From contig CAMPJM010000191.1 of NCBI GenBank assembly GCA_946886805.1, positions 1 through 7,432 on the forward strand: 7,432 nt of DNA, in the 5' to 3' direction. The notes beneath the pieces are model-generated. The model made no database searches and was not told the DNA's origin. It saw only the letters and a program-made list of their open reading frames with translations. Below, piece by piece: positions 6,779 through 7,432 of this stretch (within the stretch, counting starts at the first letter, position 1; each line of letters begins with the position of its first letter). A program made the position numbers and the translations under genes. The DNA comes from an uncultured Flammeovirgaceae bacterium. GTDB lineage: Bacteria > Bacteroidota > Bacteroidia > Cytophagales > Cyclobacteriaceae.

Positions 6779-7432
6779 TTACTCGTGGTTAATTAATTTT
6801 AGCAGCATTACAGATCTTTGTTCGACTTTTACTATTGCCTCAGCTTGCATGCTCTCACCGTTGGCAGCGTCTCTATCTTCTAAATAATTATCGTAGGTGT
6901 CCAGGATTTTAATCCAGTTGTTGCCGTATTTCGACGGAGGGAGCCTGTATTCGACAGGCTCACTATTGGCGTTGAACATCACATAAAAAGTATCATCAGA
7001 AATAGTTTCTCCTTTAGGTCCTTTTGAATGAATTCCTCTTCCGTTCAAAAATATACCCAGTGATTTGGCGTAATCATTATTCCAGTGTTCTTCGGTCATC
7101 TCTGATCCCTCTGGCAAAAACCAAGCGATATCTTCAAGCCCAATCCCCTTAATGGGTTGACCCTGAAACCACCTTCTCCTGCAAAAAGTAGGGTGCCTGT
7201 AAACAAAATTGATCAGTTTCCGGCTATAATCCAGCAGTTCATGGTCTGCTCCTTCCCAATTCAGCCAGGAAATTTCATTATCCTGACAGTATGCGTTATT
7301 GTTTCCACGCTGAGTTCTGCTGATTTCATCGCCAGCGACTATCATAGGAACCCCCTGCGACAAGAACATTGTTGTAAGGAAATTTCTTTTTTGCCTACTC
7401 CTAAGCTTGTTTATTTCCGGATCATCGGTTGG
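6779..7432 (-). CDS. glgX: Glycogen debranching enzyme GlgX/TreX, C-terminal part (cut by window end)
   Basis: The open frame runs from the TAA at 6779-6781 to the window edge (217 codons visible), so the gene starts outside. The internal ATG at 7367-7369 is not the start: the 21 upstream codons read PTDDPEINKLRSRQKRNFL, which is conserved GlgX sequence. The next diagnostic block, LSQGVPMIVAGDEISRTQ followed by GNNNAYCQDNEISWLNW (visible residues 24-59), is a hallmark of GlgX/TreX/isoamylase-type debranching enzymes. The C-terminal beta domain ends in VEQRSVMLLKL. The family hydrolyses alpha-1,6 branch points of glycogen and is usually around 650-720 residues; the catalytic Asp/Glu residues lie outside the window. 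Lying directly before treZ, it would supply linear maltodextrins to TreY, as treX does in treX-treZ-treY operons. Whether it should be called glgX or treX cannot be decided from this part. Confidence 0.94.
   Translation of the reverse strand, partial: PTDDPEINKLRSRQKRNFLTTMFLSQGVPMIVAGDEISRTQRGNNNAYCQDNEISWLNWEGADHELLDYSRKLINFVYRHPTFCRRRWFQGQPIKGIGLEDIAWFLPEGSEMTEEHWNNDYAKSLGIFLNGRGIHSKGPKGETISDDTFYVMFNANSEPVEYRLPPSKYGNNWIKILDTYDNYLEDRDAANGESMQAEAIVKVEQRSVMLLKLINHE
6941..6961. repeat. Inverted repeat with 8-bp stem inside the glgX 3' region
   Basis: GAGCCTGT and ACAGGCTC form a perfect 8-bp, GC-rich stem around a 5-base loop (ATTCG on the + strand). It lies in the coding sequence for the EPVEYRL part of the debranching enzyme's C-terminal domain. 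It is not followed by a T-run, so it is not an intrinsic terminator. The EPVE residues are themselves normal for the family at this place, so the hairpin may be a codon-level coincidence, though it could affect mRNA structure ahead of treZ. Confidence 0.55.

Noticed and set aside
6779..7369. A stand-alone 196-residue protein starting at the ATG at 7369.
   Set aside because: The frame is open upstream to the window edge and encodes conserved debranching enzyme sequence, so this ATG is internal.

Overview
The window looks like a fragment of a Bacteroidota chromosome, probably Cytophagia/Chitinophagia-like. I infer this from the AT-rich composition, the lack of strong Shine-Dalgarno sequences before the genes, the protein sequence character, and an 18-bp palindrome (ATCCGCCAGCTGGCGGAT) of a kind I associate with this phylum. 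This is inference from sequence character; no search was run.

Layout. Positions 1-117 hold no intact gene, only an AT-rich stretch and the palindrome. Positions 118-243 (+) carry the C-terminal part of a HigB-type RelE-fold toxin with no start codon or N-terminus. It is followed 2 nt later by an intact HigA antitoxin gene (246-596, +). Positions 597-709 are a short convergent intergenic gap. The rest of the window (710-7432) is one tightly packed minus-strand operon. In transcription order it contains the 3' part of a glycogen-debranching enzyme gene (glgX/treX, cut by the window end), treZ, and a single 1407-codon ORF that fuses a complete TreY to a complete MalQ.

How the genes work together. 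In the TreX/TreZ/TreY pathway, the debranching enzyme frees linear malto-oligosaccharides from glycogen. TreY isomerises the reducing-end alpha-1,4 bond to an alpha,alpha-1,1 bond. TreZ then cuts off trehalose, leaving a glucan two glucoses shorter. The short maltodextrins left at the end are poor TreY substrates. MalQ disproportionates such short chains into longer ones, so joining MalQ to TreY looks like a built-in recycling step. All three GH13/GH77 catalytic residues are present in TreZ, in the TreY half and in the MalQ half, so the fusion appears functional in both parts. Gene spacing (2 nt, then an 8-nt overlap) points to translational coupling.

The most notable items are the TreY-MalQ fusion with almost no linker, and the decayed higB next to an intact higA with the palindrome close to the toxin breakpoint. 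I see no RNA genes, CRISPR arrays, insertion sequences or convincing terminators.
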